DNA of 21,341 bases from Welwitschia mirabilis (Eukaryota; Gnetophyta; Gnetopsida; Welwitschiales), in assembly GCA_051453625.1 (NCBI GenBank), contig JBOZIK010000001.1:3065492-3086832 (forward strand), read 5' to 3'. The position numbers and the translations under genes are program-made. The notes beneath the pieces are model-generated. The model ran no database searches. It was not told the origin of the DNA and worked only from the letters and a program-made list of their open reading frames with translations. Below, piece by piece: positions 8,188 to 18,741 of this stretch. Every line of letters starts with the position of its first letter. Positions within the stretch are counted from its first letter, which is position 1.

Positions 8188-8640
8188 CAAGAGCGAAGCC
8201 TACTTATCCCTCCATGTTTTATGTTTCTCTTTATTTTTAAATGTTAGAAGGTAGTTAAAATCTTTTTTGTGGACAAGTCTGTTTTTATAATTGAATGGTG
8301 AGTTGGAGTAACGTCAATGTTATGTTAGGGTTTTAGCACTAGTGAAAAGTTAAGTGTACTGGGGTAGAGTGAGGCATCCAAAATGAAGAGAGGTGATAGG
8401 ATTCAAGGGTTTGGATACTTGCTTAACAATTTTTTGTGCTACAACCATTGCTGTGTTTGCATTGCCCTTCTAGAGCTATCAAGGATGGCATATCTTCTTG
8501 GATTGTTGAATGACTAAGAGAGTTCTGCACTGTTCACATGGAGGCAGTGTAGAATGTGCCCAGAGCATGCTAAATCCTTTTGTTTCTCTTTCTTTTGTAT
8601 TGTAACTTTAAGTGCTTTTACTTTATCATTTTGCAGCAAT
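8184..8640 (+). repeat. Probable 3' LTR of the plus-strand Copia
   Basis: The stretch follows the polypurine tract. Near 8516 it carries AGAGAGTTCTGCACTG followed by CATGG, nearly the same as AGAGAGTTCTGCATTG with CATGG inside the solo LTR (near 5070). A T-rich block follows. The right end is uncertain; a CA near 8640 is a candidate. The last 170 bp or so also form the start of the 2-kb duplicated block. Confidence 0.45.
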
Positions 8641-10535
8641 TAGTATAAAACCTCATAATGTTATTATCGCAATGTTTGTTTTCTAGGTGCGTGAGATTTT
8701 CACTACCTATTTAAATTTAGATTAAAGCAACATTACATTGTCATCCTTCAGCTATAGAAAATGTGATGTTAATGGTCATTGATTGTAGGGAAAACTAACC
8801 CCTTATGTTGTTTGGACACCTGAAATTTCGAATTGATAGTTTCTCTGCAAGGGTGTACTTACATAGACCTTTTAGTTTACTAGAGGCTGGACCTAATACT
8901 GTTGCTGTAGGTAACATATGAAATATTATGTAGTGGAGTTTTCAAATGTTTGTGATCAAAAATTTAGGAACACCCATTGAAATGTCTATAGAGGGAGTGA
9001 GGGACTTTGAAAATCACATTTTCTAATGATCAAATTTTGATTAGAAGATGGTGGAACCTTGGCAGAGTGAAAAAAACACAGGTACAATTTCAGATCTCAA
9101 TCAAATCTTGTGAAAGGCTAATTGCTGAATAGCAGGCTGCACCGAGGGTTGATGTCACTTCTGGAACTACTGGTGGTGTTGGTTACTTTTGTGAACTGAA
9201 ATGCCAATGCCATGCATGTTGGTTTTGGGGCTGACGTTGGGTAATGAACAGGCTGGTCTGGATGGCTGGATGGTTAATGTATGGAGCCTTATGGGGAAGA
9301 TTTAATGGGCTCTCAGCTGTCACTGAAACTCTGGGTTATTTCTGCCTCAAGTGTATAAGAGGCAGACTGAAATTTATGCCTAATAAAAGGTTGAGTCTGG
9401 CTTTGTCTTGGCTGCAGGTTAATATGATTCTCTAAGATATTATAGATTTATTTGAAACTGAAATGATGACGTACTCAAGAGGCATTATTGGAGCATTATT
9501 TGTCTTTAAATTGTAATGGCTGGAAAGAAACTATCAAAGATGATTTATTTTTGAGCTTTATTACAATAAAGCACTCCAAACAAATCACTATGGAAGGCTT
9601 AATAGAAGATGACACAGTGACTCTGCTAGCTGACACTAGAATTCAAAAGGTATACAATTTGAATCTGACAGCTTTTCCTACTAGAATCAAGAAATGAATG
9701 TAGAACCTCGTTCTGCCACAGAGTAGAAAGTTGATTAAAAAAACCCAGAAAAAGAAAACAGGAGGAAGACTTGACACAGCTTTATAGCAATAACAACATA
9801 TTTAATATCTAATGCTTTGTCTGGGATGTAGACACAATGGCTAATCTATACATTTATTGGATTGCTGTTAAACCTATGCAGTAAATCCATTTCACTTGAA
9901 AAGTTTGAAATTGACACTCAAACTTGGTCATGGCATGTAAAATTAGTGCCATGGCTCTTAATTCACATGTTCACTTGAAAAACCATGTATTGGAATGAGC
10001 TTGCAGTCAAACTTAGCTCCATGAGTTTGACCTTGCAGATCCCTTCCAACAGCATGCTTGAAACTCTTGACCAATATTTGTCAACCTGCAATGAGTTTGA
10101 CACATTGTGTTATAGAAAGGCAGAAATTCCCAGTTCAAGCAACTGCACAATAGTTTTGACCTCTGTGTACTAACTCATTTACTACTCATTAAAGGAATCA
10201 TAAAATTCTCTTTCATTGTGGAAATATTGATATGGCCTGTCATAGCAAACATGAAAGAAAATTCCAGCCAGTGTTTTCGGTCTTAACTGTAATTTGGCAT
10301 CCAGAAACTTCATTCAGAATAACGTGATCACATCTAAGATGAAAAGCTGGGCTTTTTCGCAATAAAATCTTCACTGCGATTGTAGAAATATCCTAAATTT
10401 TCTAAATTTGTTTTGTTGCTTCATGCACGCTTTTAATTTGACTATGTTAATGTTTAGCATTTTAATATATTAGCAAACAAAATCAAATGTACTTGATTTA
10501 GCTGCTTCCCTCAGTTGTTTTCTCTATTTAAGATA
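8467..10535. repeat. Direct duplication, left copy (about 2.07 kb)
   Basis: This block matches 11589-13646 along its whole length with only small indels. The match begins at CTTCTAGAG and runs into the assembly gap at 10536, so the true right end is hidden. By eye, over 8881-9250, divergence is about 10-12%. The left copy keeps more G and C. Its first 170 bp are LTR-derived, so the duplicated unit joins an LTR end to about 1.9 kb of unidentified flank. The flank has no recognisable gene; open frames at 9488-9697 and 9985-10173 are not supported. Confidence 0.93.
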
Positions 10536-10635
10536 NNNNNNNNNNNNNNNNNNNNNNNNNNNNNNNNNNNNNNNNNNNNNNNNNNNNNNNNNNNNNNNNN
10601 NNNNNNNNNNNNNNNNNNNNNNNNNNNNNNNNNNN
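10536..10635. other. Assembly gap, 100 N
   Basis: Exactly 100 N is the conventional placeholder for a gap of unknown size. It falls at the right end of the left duplicate copy, where the matching copy continues without interruption, so the true missing length is not known. Confidence 0.98.
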
Positions 10636-11588
10636 CAATGTGATGTTTTTAAAAAAAAATAAAGTGCATGCAAACACCTTTCTTAGCAATATTTGCAAAA
10701 GAAAATAAATCCATAAGTTACCTTTCTTACCAAAATTTTAGAAGAAATGATGTAGGAGGTTTTGTGAGGGAAGATTTCAGAAGTATAATTTAGGACCGGT
10801 ACTAAATTATACTTCTGAAACCTCCCTCACAAAACTAGAATAATGAGGAAGTCATGCTAAGAACAGTTGAATGAGTGCTGGTCTAGCTCAAATATTTAGA
10901 TAAATACTAACTTGAAGGTTTCTTTGTCAAATATAGTTGTATTTCAATAGTCAAGTATGTATCTCACAAATTCCATATACATGTGTGTTTACAGTAGTAT
11001 GTCAAATTAGTAGGAGTTAGCTAATTATTGTGCTACATAAGTAGATATATAGTTAAACCAAGTGCTATCCACAAAAAAAATGAAAATTGAAAAAATTATG
11101 TGATAAATGCAAATAATCTATCTGATGAAACTCAAGGTGATCTTGAAAGAAAAATGGATTATATTATAAATAACACAATCTTATATCAAAATTTTTCTAA
11201 TGTCGCATGCACTTTACCATTGAAGGAGGGATTGATTTTCTCAATCAGTAAATGCTTCAAATAAGAAGACTGAGCTTTTTGTATTATATTGGTTACAATA
11301 TCCACATTTTTAGTAAACATTTTTTTTCTTGCTATCATGATAGTCTTTACTATGAGAAAGATCTACAGTGAGCACGACTGAAAGACCTCTTGGAAAGTTA
11401 TCCTTAGTCAATCTATCTATAATGCTCAAACAGATTACTTTGAACTTTAAGAAATTTAATTTGATTAATTGATCGCAACTCCTACCTCAGAAATACACCA
11501 AAAAAAAAAGTATGCATTGAATATGAAACCACTATTTTGTAAATCGAATAATCAAATATTATAATAATCATCATGTATGATGAATAAT
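10636..11588. other. Spacer between the duplicate copies
   Basis: Very AT-rich DNA with poly-A runs and no coding potential. Its one notable structure is the palindrome at 10759-10835. It shows no similarity to the sequence that follows the right copy after 13646. Confidence 0.55.
10759..10835. repeat. Near-perfect palindrome, about 38-bp arms, no spacer
   Basis: The left arm 10759-10797 and right arm 10798-10835 are reverse complements apart from one mismatch near the centre and a small bulge (GAAGA against CC-T). The centre is ACCGGT. The outer ends are GTTTTGTGAGGGA and its complement TCCCTCACAAAAC. The structure could be a tiny foldback element, a hairpin-forming scar, or an artefact next to the assembly gap. 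Confidence 0.92.
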
Positions 11589-13646
11589 CTTCTAGAGATA
11601 TCAATGATGGCATATATTTTTGGATTATTAAATAATTAAGAGAATTCTACATTGTTTGCATGGAGGTAGTGTAGAATGTGCTTAGAGCATGCTAAATCCT
11701 TTTGTTCCTCTTTCTTTTGTATTGTAACTTTAAGTTATTTTAATTTATAATTATGCAACAATTAGTATAAAACCTTATAATGTTATTATTGCAATGTCTG
11801 TATTTTAAGTGCATGAGATTTTTACTAGATATTTAAATTTAGATTAAAGCAATATTATAATGTCATCCTTCAGCTATAGAAAATGTGATGTTAATGGTTA
11901 TTAATTTTAGGGAAAACTAACCCCTTATGTTGTTTGGAGACTTGAAATTTTGAATTGATAATTTTCTTGAAGGTTGTACTAACATAGACCTTTCAATTTA
12001 CTAGAGGTTGAATCTCATACTATTACTATAGGTAACATATGAAATACTATTGAGTGTAGTTTTCAAATGTTCATGATCAAAAATTTAGGAACATTCATTA
12101 AAATGTCTATAGAGGGAGTGAGGGACTTTGAAAATCATATTTTATAATGATCAAATTTTAATCAGAAGATAGTGGAACTTGGCAGTGTAATAAAACATAG
12201 GTATAATTTCAGATCTCAATCAAATCTTGTGAAAGGCTAATTGCTAAATATCAGGCTGCAATAAGGGTTGAGGTTACTTCTCAACTACTGGGAATGTTGG
12301 TTCCTTTTGTGAACTGAAATGTGAATGCCATGCATGTTGGTTTTGAGGCTAATGTTGGTAATAAAAAGGCTAGTCTAGATGGCTGGATAGTTAATGTAGA
12401 AAGCCTTATAAGGAAGATTTAATAGGTGCTAAGCTATCACTAAAAATCTAGGTTATTTCTACTTCAAGTGTATAAGAGGTAGACTGAAATTTATGCCTAA
12501 TAAAAGGTTGAGTCTGGCTTTGTATTAGCTGTAGGTTAATATGATTATCTAAGATATTATGGATTTATTTGAAACTAAAATGATGATGTACTCAAGAGGC
12601 ATTATTGGAGCATTATTTATTCTTAAATTGTAATGGCTGGAAAGAAACTATCAAAGATGAATTATTTTTGAACTTTATTACAATAAAGCACTACAAACAA
12701 ATTACTATGGAAGGCTTAATAGAAGATAACATAGTGACTCCGCTAGTTGACACTATAATTCAAAAGGTATACAATTTGAATCTGACAGTTTTTTCTACTA
12801 GAATTAAGAAATGAATGTAGAACCTCGTTTTGCCATAGAGTAGAAAGTTGATGAAAAAACTCAAAGAAAGAAAATAGGAGGGAGACTTAACATAGCTCTA
12901 TAACAAGAACAACATATTTAGTATCTAATGCTTTGTCTATGATGTAGACACAATGGCTAATCTATAGATTATTCGATTGCTGTTAAACCCATTCACTAAA
13001 TCCATTTACTTGGTAAGTTTGGAATTGACACTCAAACATGGTCATGGCATGTAAAATTAGCACCATGGCTCTTAATTCACATGCTTACTTCAAAAACCAT
13101 GTGTTGGAATGAGCTTGTAGTCAAACCTAGATTCATGAGTTTAATCTTGCAGATCTCTTTCAACAACATGCTTGAAACTCTCGACCAATATTTGTTAACC
13201 TGCGATGCATGTGACACAGTGTGTTATAGAAAGGCAGAAATTCCTAGTGCAAGGAACTTCACAATAGTTTTGACCTTTGTGTAGTAAGTTGTTTACTCCT
13301 CATTAGAGGAATCACAAAATTCTCTTTCATTGCGGAAATATTGGTATGGCCTGTTATAGCAAACATGAAAGAAAATACCAGTCAATGTTTCTGGTCTTAA
13401 TTGTAATTTGGAATCCAAAAACTTCATTCAAAATGACATGATCACATCTAAGATGAAAAGATGGGCTTTTTCGCAATAAAATCTTCACTAATTGTAGAAA
13501 TATCCTAAATTTTCTAATTTTTTTTTGTTGCTTTATGCATGTTTTTTATTTGATTATGTTATTATTAGCACTTTAATATATTATCAAACAAAATCAAATG
13601 TGCTTGATTTAGCTGCTTGCCTTAGTTATTTCCTCTATTTAAGATA
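11589..13646. repeat. Direct duplication, right copy (about 2.06 kb), deaminated
   Basis: It matches 8467-10535. In the part compared by eye (counterpart of 8881-9250) about 25 sites have C or G in the left copy and T or A here, against about 3 the other way. Many lie in CTG/CAG contexts; for example CTGTTGCTG there is CTATTACTA here. That is the mark of methylated-cytosine deamination in plants. Open frames at 12605-12814 and 13081-13284 correspond to ones in the left copy but differ mostly by amino-acid-changing substitutions, so no coding constraint is seen. Confidence 0.93.
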
Positions 13647-15229
13647 TGTTTTACAATTGTAAGAACTTCTCTTGGAAATTACCAAGCATTGAGATACTCA
13701 TTTTGAGTGTCAAAGTGATATCTGACCCGTCAAATTCACTTTGCAACTGATATTTCCTTGTTCTTAGGATTAGATTGTAGATTTTCGCTATTTAATTTAT
13801 TGATATTTTTTGTTATGTCAATTATTTAACTTTCTCATATATTTTCAATTAAAATAAACATGTTTCATTGTTTGTGTTACTTATTTTATGATTTTTAATT
13901 ATAATATTGTTTTGCATCCTTTAAGTTCCTGTAGTTAACAGAAGAAGATGAAATATGGTATTATGGAAATTATTAACTATTGAGATATGCATTTTGGATG
14001 GATAAATATCATTTAAGCCCTTTGTTGTACTATTTACATTTTCAGATTTATTAAACTGTTTCTCCATATTTCCAGGATAAAATTACTATTCTTTTCTTGT
14101 TGTTTCCAATTATTCTTCTTGTAATGAAAAATTGCATTTGAAATGGGTGTTTTACAGCATTTCCTATTCAGCTATACCAAGTATTTGATGATTAGTAAGA
14201 CTCATTGATTTTTGGATCTATTATATACATGTTGTGGTTACAATTGGGCAGAAGTTTAACTACTATTTCAGGCTTGGTTACTTTACTTCTATACAAGTTT
14301 GGCATTGCGAAAAAATGTTCTTAGGTTTAATGAAAGTGACATTCATCCATGGTAAGATAATATGAGCAAAATTGATTCACAAACTTGTTTGAAGTGATAA
14401 TCTTCCTCTTAGACTTTGGATCTGATGGATTGTTTCCCAAAAGGATTCCCCTTTTTAAGATTGTCACCCTATAAACACGATATCGGTTAATTAAAAAATG
14501 ATTAAACAAGTATAGAAAGATATACCATTTTACGTATGTAGCAATTACATCAAACAAAGAATACCAAAAACAAAACTGTGAACCATTACGCAAACTGCAA
14601 CTGTACTTTGCATGCTAGGAAGACAAATAAAATGGGAAAAGCTAAATTTTATGCCCTTTACTTATCTGTTCACAGTCTTTGAAAAATGTGATTACAAACT
14701 CTTCTTTGGGATGTTAGTTTTGTAATACAAGTTATATAAAATAGTAAATGTAAAGTGGGGAGCACTGTAAACGATGCTTTTAGGGTTTTGTATTTACCCT
14801 ATTTAAATCTCTTATCTATGTGGTTTGGTATGAATATAAAGTAGATTGTCTATATTTGCCCTTGCAGTGTTCCATGTTGAATTGCTCGAGTAAAGGATAT
14901 TCTCTCTTTTGGCACTGCATGTAGGCAGGTTCTTGCCAAACCATGTTATTTTCTTGCAGTTTTCTTGTCTTTGTCTTAAACATTTTTCACTACTATTCAA
15001 TGCTGATTTACCAGTAAGTCATACGAGAGAGAAAATGTTTTACACAATTTAAAACCATAAGGCTGCTTTGTCTTGCATGTTTGAATGGGTAGAGTGAGAG
15101 TGCCATCCTGTACATCTTCATATGGTTCCAAGTTTCAACATATTTTGATGACATCCATACAATTTTTGCAACATTCATGTACATTTCCATTCTGGTTCAT
15201 GTCCTTACTCTACTTGAAGCAACATTTTT
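13647..15229. other. AT-rich region after the duplication, no gene recognised
   Basis: Near the left end CAAAGTGA (13711-13718) and TCACTTTG (13736-13743) form a small inverted repeat, next to sequence that could be the leader of an LTR since TCTATTTAAGATA precedes it. A TATA-like CTATTTAAATC near 14800 and a T-rich block to 15000 could be another decayed LTR, but no ends are defined. Minus-strand open frames at 14327-14593, 14812-15000 and 15008-15190 match nothing known. Confidence 0.45.
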
Positions 15230-15460
15230 GGGCTAGTGGGAGCTCAGATGCAGCAAGAGTAATGGAAAAAGTAGCAACAATGAAGACATTCAACAAGGAG
15301 GATGGGCTATGGAGGATGAAGTTGAGTAGATGTTGTATGTACATCAACCTGAGGCTAGTTTGATGTTTGCCTATGCATTACAGCATTTTACCATGTAAAT
15401 CTTGTATGTGCTTTTTGTTGTTTTCTGTTTTATTTGCTGCTTTTATTACTGTTTCTGTAA
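15230..15460 (+). repeat. LTR-like block, weak
   Basis: A purine-rich start (CTAGTGGGAGCTCAG, 15234-15248) is followed 130-150 bp later by GCATTTTACCATGTAAATCT and a T-rich tail. The second motif matches the end of the solo LTR and the block at 6182-6503. It may be a polypurine tract plus a short or truncated LTR. No target duplication was found. Confidence 0.35.
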
Positions 15461-15590
15461 TAGATGGCTGCAAGGTTGGGTGCAAGGCTTCAATCAGAAT
15501 CTACATGCAACAAGGTGCATTTCCATAGGAAGCCCTAGAAGATGAATATGTAGGAGGGTGAAGAGTTCATGAATCAATTGGAATGCTCCA
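15423..15590. repeat. 168-bp direct repeat, copy 1
   Basis: Repeated at 15611-15778 with a period of 188 bp. Shared blocks include ATAGATGG, CAACAAGGTGCATTT and AGGAAGCCCTAGAAGATG. The copies differ by scattered substitutions, so the duplication is not recent. Confidence 0.9.
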
Positions 15591-15610
15591 TCTCTGGGAG
15601 CTATTTCGTG

Positions 15611-15778
15611 TTCTATTTTATTCTCTGCTTTAACCACTATTTTCGGAATAGATGGATGCAAGGTTGAGTGCAAGGTTTCAAAGACAGTCTGCACACAACA
15701 AGGTGCATTTTCGTAGGAAGCCCTAGAAGATGAATATGTAAGAAGGAGAAGAATTCAAGTACTAATTGGAATGGTTCA
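15611..15778. repeat. 168-bp direct repeat, copy 2
   Basis: Second copy of the repeat at 15423-15590, separated from it by about 20 bp. The minus-strand open frame at 15494-15694 runs across both copies and is a by-product of the repetition. Confidence 0.9.
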
Positions 15779-15949
15779 ACTTAGTGTTGGCATAGATAAA
15801 ATCCTATTGATGTCAAAATGTTTAAGGATGAGTTGGTACTGACCTTAATTGGCCCTCCCCAAATAGTTGGAATTCTATTGTAATTCTCATTAGTGGAAAC
15901 AGATTACCTATGATATAGTTTAATGAGGTTGTAGGACTATTCTGGCTTT

Positions 15950-16180
15950 GCTGGTATTAAGAACTATCTCTTTGTTGGAACCAATGTGTGCAAGATGGTT
16001 GACCCAAAAGGGAGAACAAAAGTGAATACAAAAGCTATCTGTTGTTATCATAAATTGGGGGAAAGAAAATCAAAGACTTTGAAAGTTCTGATACTTAAAA
16101 GGTGCAATTATTTTAAATATTGTGGCATAGAAGAAGTTTCACTAGGCAGATATCAAAAGTCATGGTATTGGAAAGCTTAA
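15950..16180 (+). pseudogene. Possible Copia gag remnant with degenerate zinc knuckle
   Basis: An open plus frame (ATG at 15986, 64 codons) contains KGRTKVNTKAICCYHKLGE, which resembles the basic linker and start of the CCHC zinc knuckle in plant Copia gag. The spacing of cysteines and histidine is broken, and the final Cys is not clear. Gag packages element RNA in virus-like particles. There is no pol nearby on the same strand to confirm it, so this is a weak call based on a single motif. Confidence 0.25.
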
Positions 16181-16189
16181 CAAAACAAA

Positions 16190-18562
16190 GGTGAAAATAT
16201 GAAAACTGAGTGAAGAGACTGCTATGGGACATATGATACTTATGTATGAAGTTTATACATGGACAATTATGCTGGGCCATTTACAGAACTGTGTTAGATG
16301 TCTTGGAATCAACTATGACATGTAGGCCTCTTATGACGATGAGGTTGGATGTTAGAAGTGTCTGAATAGGTTTGAATGTGAGTAAATAAGGCGTGAGAGT
16401 CTTATGTAAGACAGAGGTGTTGGAAAGAAACAAGGGAATACAGAAAAGTGGAAAAGGCAAAAAGTATGGATTTTGAAGTGAATATTACAAACACAAAGGA
16501 GTAGTAGGAAACTAGGAATGCTTAGTGGCTAGGAGGGAGGCCCTCCTATTGCAGCAAATCTGTAAGGCCATGGATTTCGTAGCCCCTACAAAGTAGACCC
16601 TCTCTGGGGTCTTACTGTGGATAAAGCTAGGGCTTGTGCTAACAATGTTTTCGGGGCTGAAGATGATTGGGCAATTGGGAGTCTTGCAGATTTTGAACAT
16701 TTTATTGCAGAAAACAGAAAAAAAACACCAAAATGTACAAAAACTTGCTGAAATGCTTAAAACTTATAGAGCCCTTATGTAAAATAATGGAAAATAGGTA
16801 ACGAGTGGGATTCTGATGGTTATGAACTAGGAGGAGGAGTTTTCAGGGTCAATGAGATGTGATATGGTGTGCCAAAGTGACTGTGGTTGTTGAGGCATGA
16901 CTTACAAGTCAACATTACTATATAATCAAAATTTGATCTCACAGGTTTGATGCATTGTATTTGGATCACATAATAGTGATCTTTTGTTTGGGATTTGACA
17001 GCAGTTTGTTGTGCCCTTCTATTCAACCAAAGGACTTTCTTTAGCAAGTAATTTGTATCTTTATTCAGCCTTCTAACGTTGATTGCAAGACAAATTGATC
17101 AAGTCTAGTTGGAAGTGATTAAAAAAGCATCCATTTGATAAAAATAAAAGAAATGAATCAGACATCTATGAGTTTTATGAAGGTCTTCCATGAGAAGTAG
17201 GCAATGCTACCACATTAGCCACAGGATCTTGCATGCACTTAATGCAATTTTCACACATTTGCATGCCTCTGAACTTCTCTAACCACCTTTAGAGCTTCAA
17301 TAATACTTTTCTAGAGATTTACATAAGTGAATGTATTCAAATGAAAGATATGGTTAAAATTTGATGTGCAATTATGTTTGGAAAATCTCTCTTTTTTAAC
17401 GGGGAAGAGAAAGATGTTAAACTTATGTTGAATCAGTGCTAATTCGGTTTTGCCTCTTCTAGAGTTTTACACAGCCATATGGAAACTATTTGGCTGTGTG
17501 TTCATCTATCAGTTGGAATCTTAGTTAAATGTCATGCATAAAATATGGATCAGGCGTCATGCCCCAAATCTTGAATTTTCAGGGAAGAAAAAATGCCTCC
17601 TATTCAATATCCTTCTTGAAAGGATTAAAGAAGATTTGAATTGTGAACACTTGTCTCAGCCTCCCCAAAGACCATCATGACAACAAGAACCCCTCTAAAC
17701 TTAAAGACTTGCTAGGCTTGCAAGCTTTAATTATGCAAAGGGCTTTGTGATCTATCCACTACCTTTATCAAGTTGTTGCTCTCAATATCAATAAGCAAGA
17801 AAGGAGACAAATCTAAAGAGCTTAAAATTCTACCTAGTCACTTTTGGACCCACTTTTACACCGTAGGGTGTGCATTGAAACTTTGCCAGTGCCATGGCAA
17901 CTATGATGATTAGTTGCATCCAAGAACATAGCTTTGAAGGCATTTCAACAAGATCAACTAAATCAAGAAAAGCATTGGATAGTCTTACAACCTTTGGATG
18001 TGTTGAACTTCTGTGAAGATTTATCATGGAGTTAGCTAACATTCAACTAGAGTCAATCATAAACTAGACAGAATTAGTTACATCATGCACCATGCTATGC
18101 TAGCATGTGTATCTAAACTTGGGGTCTAAAAAGGCAATAATGAGGGTGATAGATCATTCTATTTTGATTGCTTACATTTGGTTGGGTCACCATGTTGGTA
18201 AACCAAGTCCTATCCAAGTCTTCAAGGTGACTTTTCTATTGGAAATTTGCAAAATTAAGTTGAGTTACTAATATTCTAGGCTCATTGCATATGTGTTCAA
18301 GTGAAGAGATTTTATGCTAGGCTAATTTGTTGCAAAGTTGTCTAAATCTTGTTTCTCTCTTCTATAATTAATCAAGCAAGAACACTACTTTAGAGATCTT
18401 TCTAAGCATATTTCAATACCATTTTACTTAGATAATAGGGGTGAAGTGAATAGATAAATTTCCGTGATTACACAAAAGAGTGACATATTTCTTGGTCACT
18501 TGAGTCTTCTTGATAGCTTCCCGGTTCACGTGAGCACTTGGCATGTGGATCGAGGGGGAGAT
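16190..18562. other. Long stretch with no recognised gene
   Basis: Scanned on both strands without finding a domain. A plus-strand open stretch without ATG at about 16561-16734 (about 58 codons, including DPLWGLTVDKARAC) is of more even composition than its surroundings but matches nothing I know. Minus-strand frames at 16512-16700, 16820-17047 and 17830-18042 are unsupported. Small inverted repeats occur at 16531-16547 (AGGAGGG/CCCTCCT) and at 17469-17499 (ACACAGCCA with TGGCTGTGT). Part of the right end may be the LTR of the minus-strand Copia. Confidence 0.45.
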
Positions 18563-18684
18563 TGTTGGGTATGCACTTCACATGCCCAACCCGACAAGTG
18601 GGCAAATATAAAGGGTTCTAGTTTCCACCTAGGTCATGGCTTTTGGTGTGATGGTAAAGGGCTCAACAATTCTTCACATATCAA
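18563..18684. repeat. LTR-end-like segment between two facing purine tracts
   Basis: On the plus strand GAGGGGGAGAT (18552-18562) directly precedes TGTTGGGTATG, the look of a polypurine tract followed by an LTR start. On the minus strand CTTCAAGTGGGAGAG (18700-18686) precedes TATTGATATG, the 3' LTR start of the minus-strand Copia. The 122 bp between them hold a hairpin (GTTGGGTATG, 18564-18573, with CATGCCCAAC, 18581-18590) and a TATA-like ATATAAAG. Which element owns the sequence is unclear. Confidence 0.45.
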
Positions 18685-18700
18685 TACTCTCCCACTTGAA
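18685..18700 (-). other. Polypurine tract of the minus-strand Copia
   Basis: On the minus strand TTCAAGTGGGAGAGTA runs just after the RNase H stop codon and is followed by TTGATATG, the likely start of the 3' LTR. It primes plus-strand synthesis in this family. The same junction, slightly altered, is found at 8167-8187. Confidence 0.65.
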
Positions 18701-18741
18701 GACAAAATTCCCATGCCTTTAAGATTAGCTACTTATGAAAC

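Noticed and set aside
9488-9697. Open frame conserved in both duplicate copies (counterpart 12605-12814), possible small gene
   Set aside because: It starts at TTG, and the copies differ by about 11 amino-acid changes in 69 with few silent ones. That is the pattern of neutral decay, and no family match is visible.
9985-10173. Second frame kept in both copies (counterpart 13081-13284)
   Set aside because: Ends differ, replacements are frequent and no domain is recognisable. It sits inside a repeat block.
14327-14593. Minus-strand 88-codon open frame
   Set aside because: Aromatic-rich product driven by AT-rich sequence, with no motif.
15494-15694. Minus-strand 66-codon open frame
   Set aside because: It straddles the two 168-bp repeats and the plus strand is not coding either.
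17830-18042. Minus-strand 70-codon open frame, possible membrane protein
   Set aside because: One short hydrophobic stretch only, no conserved motif and no neighbouring exon signals.
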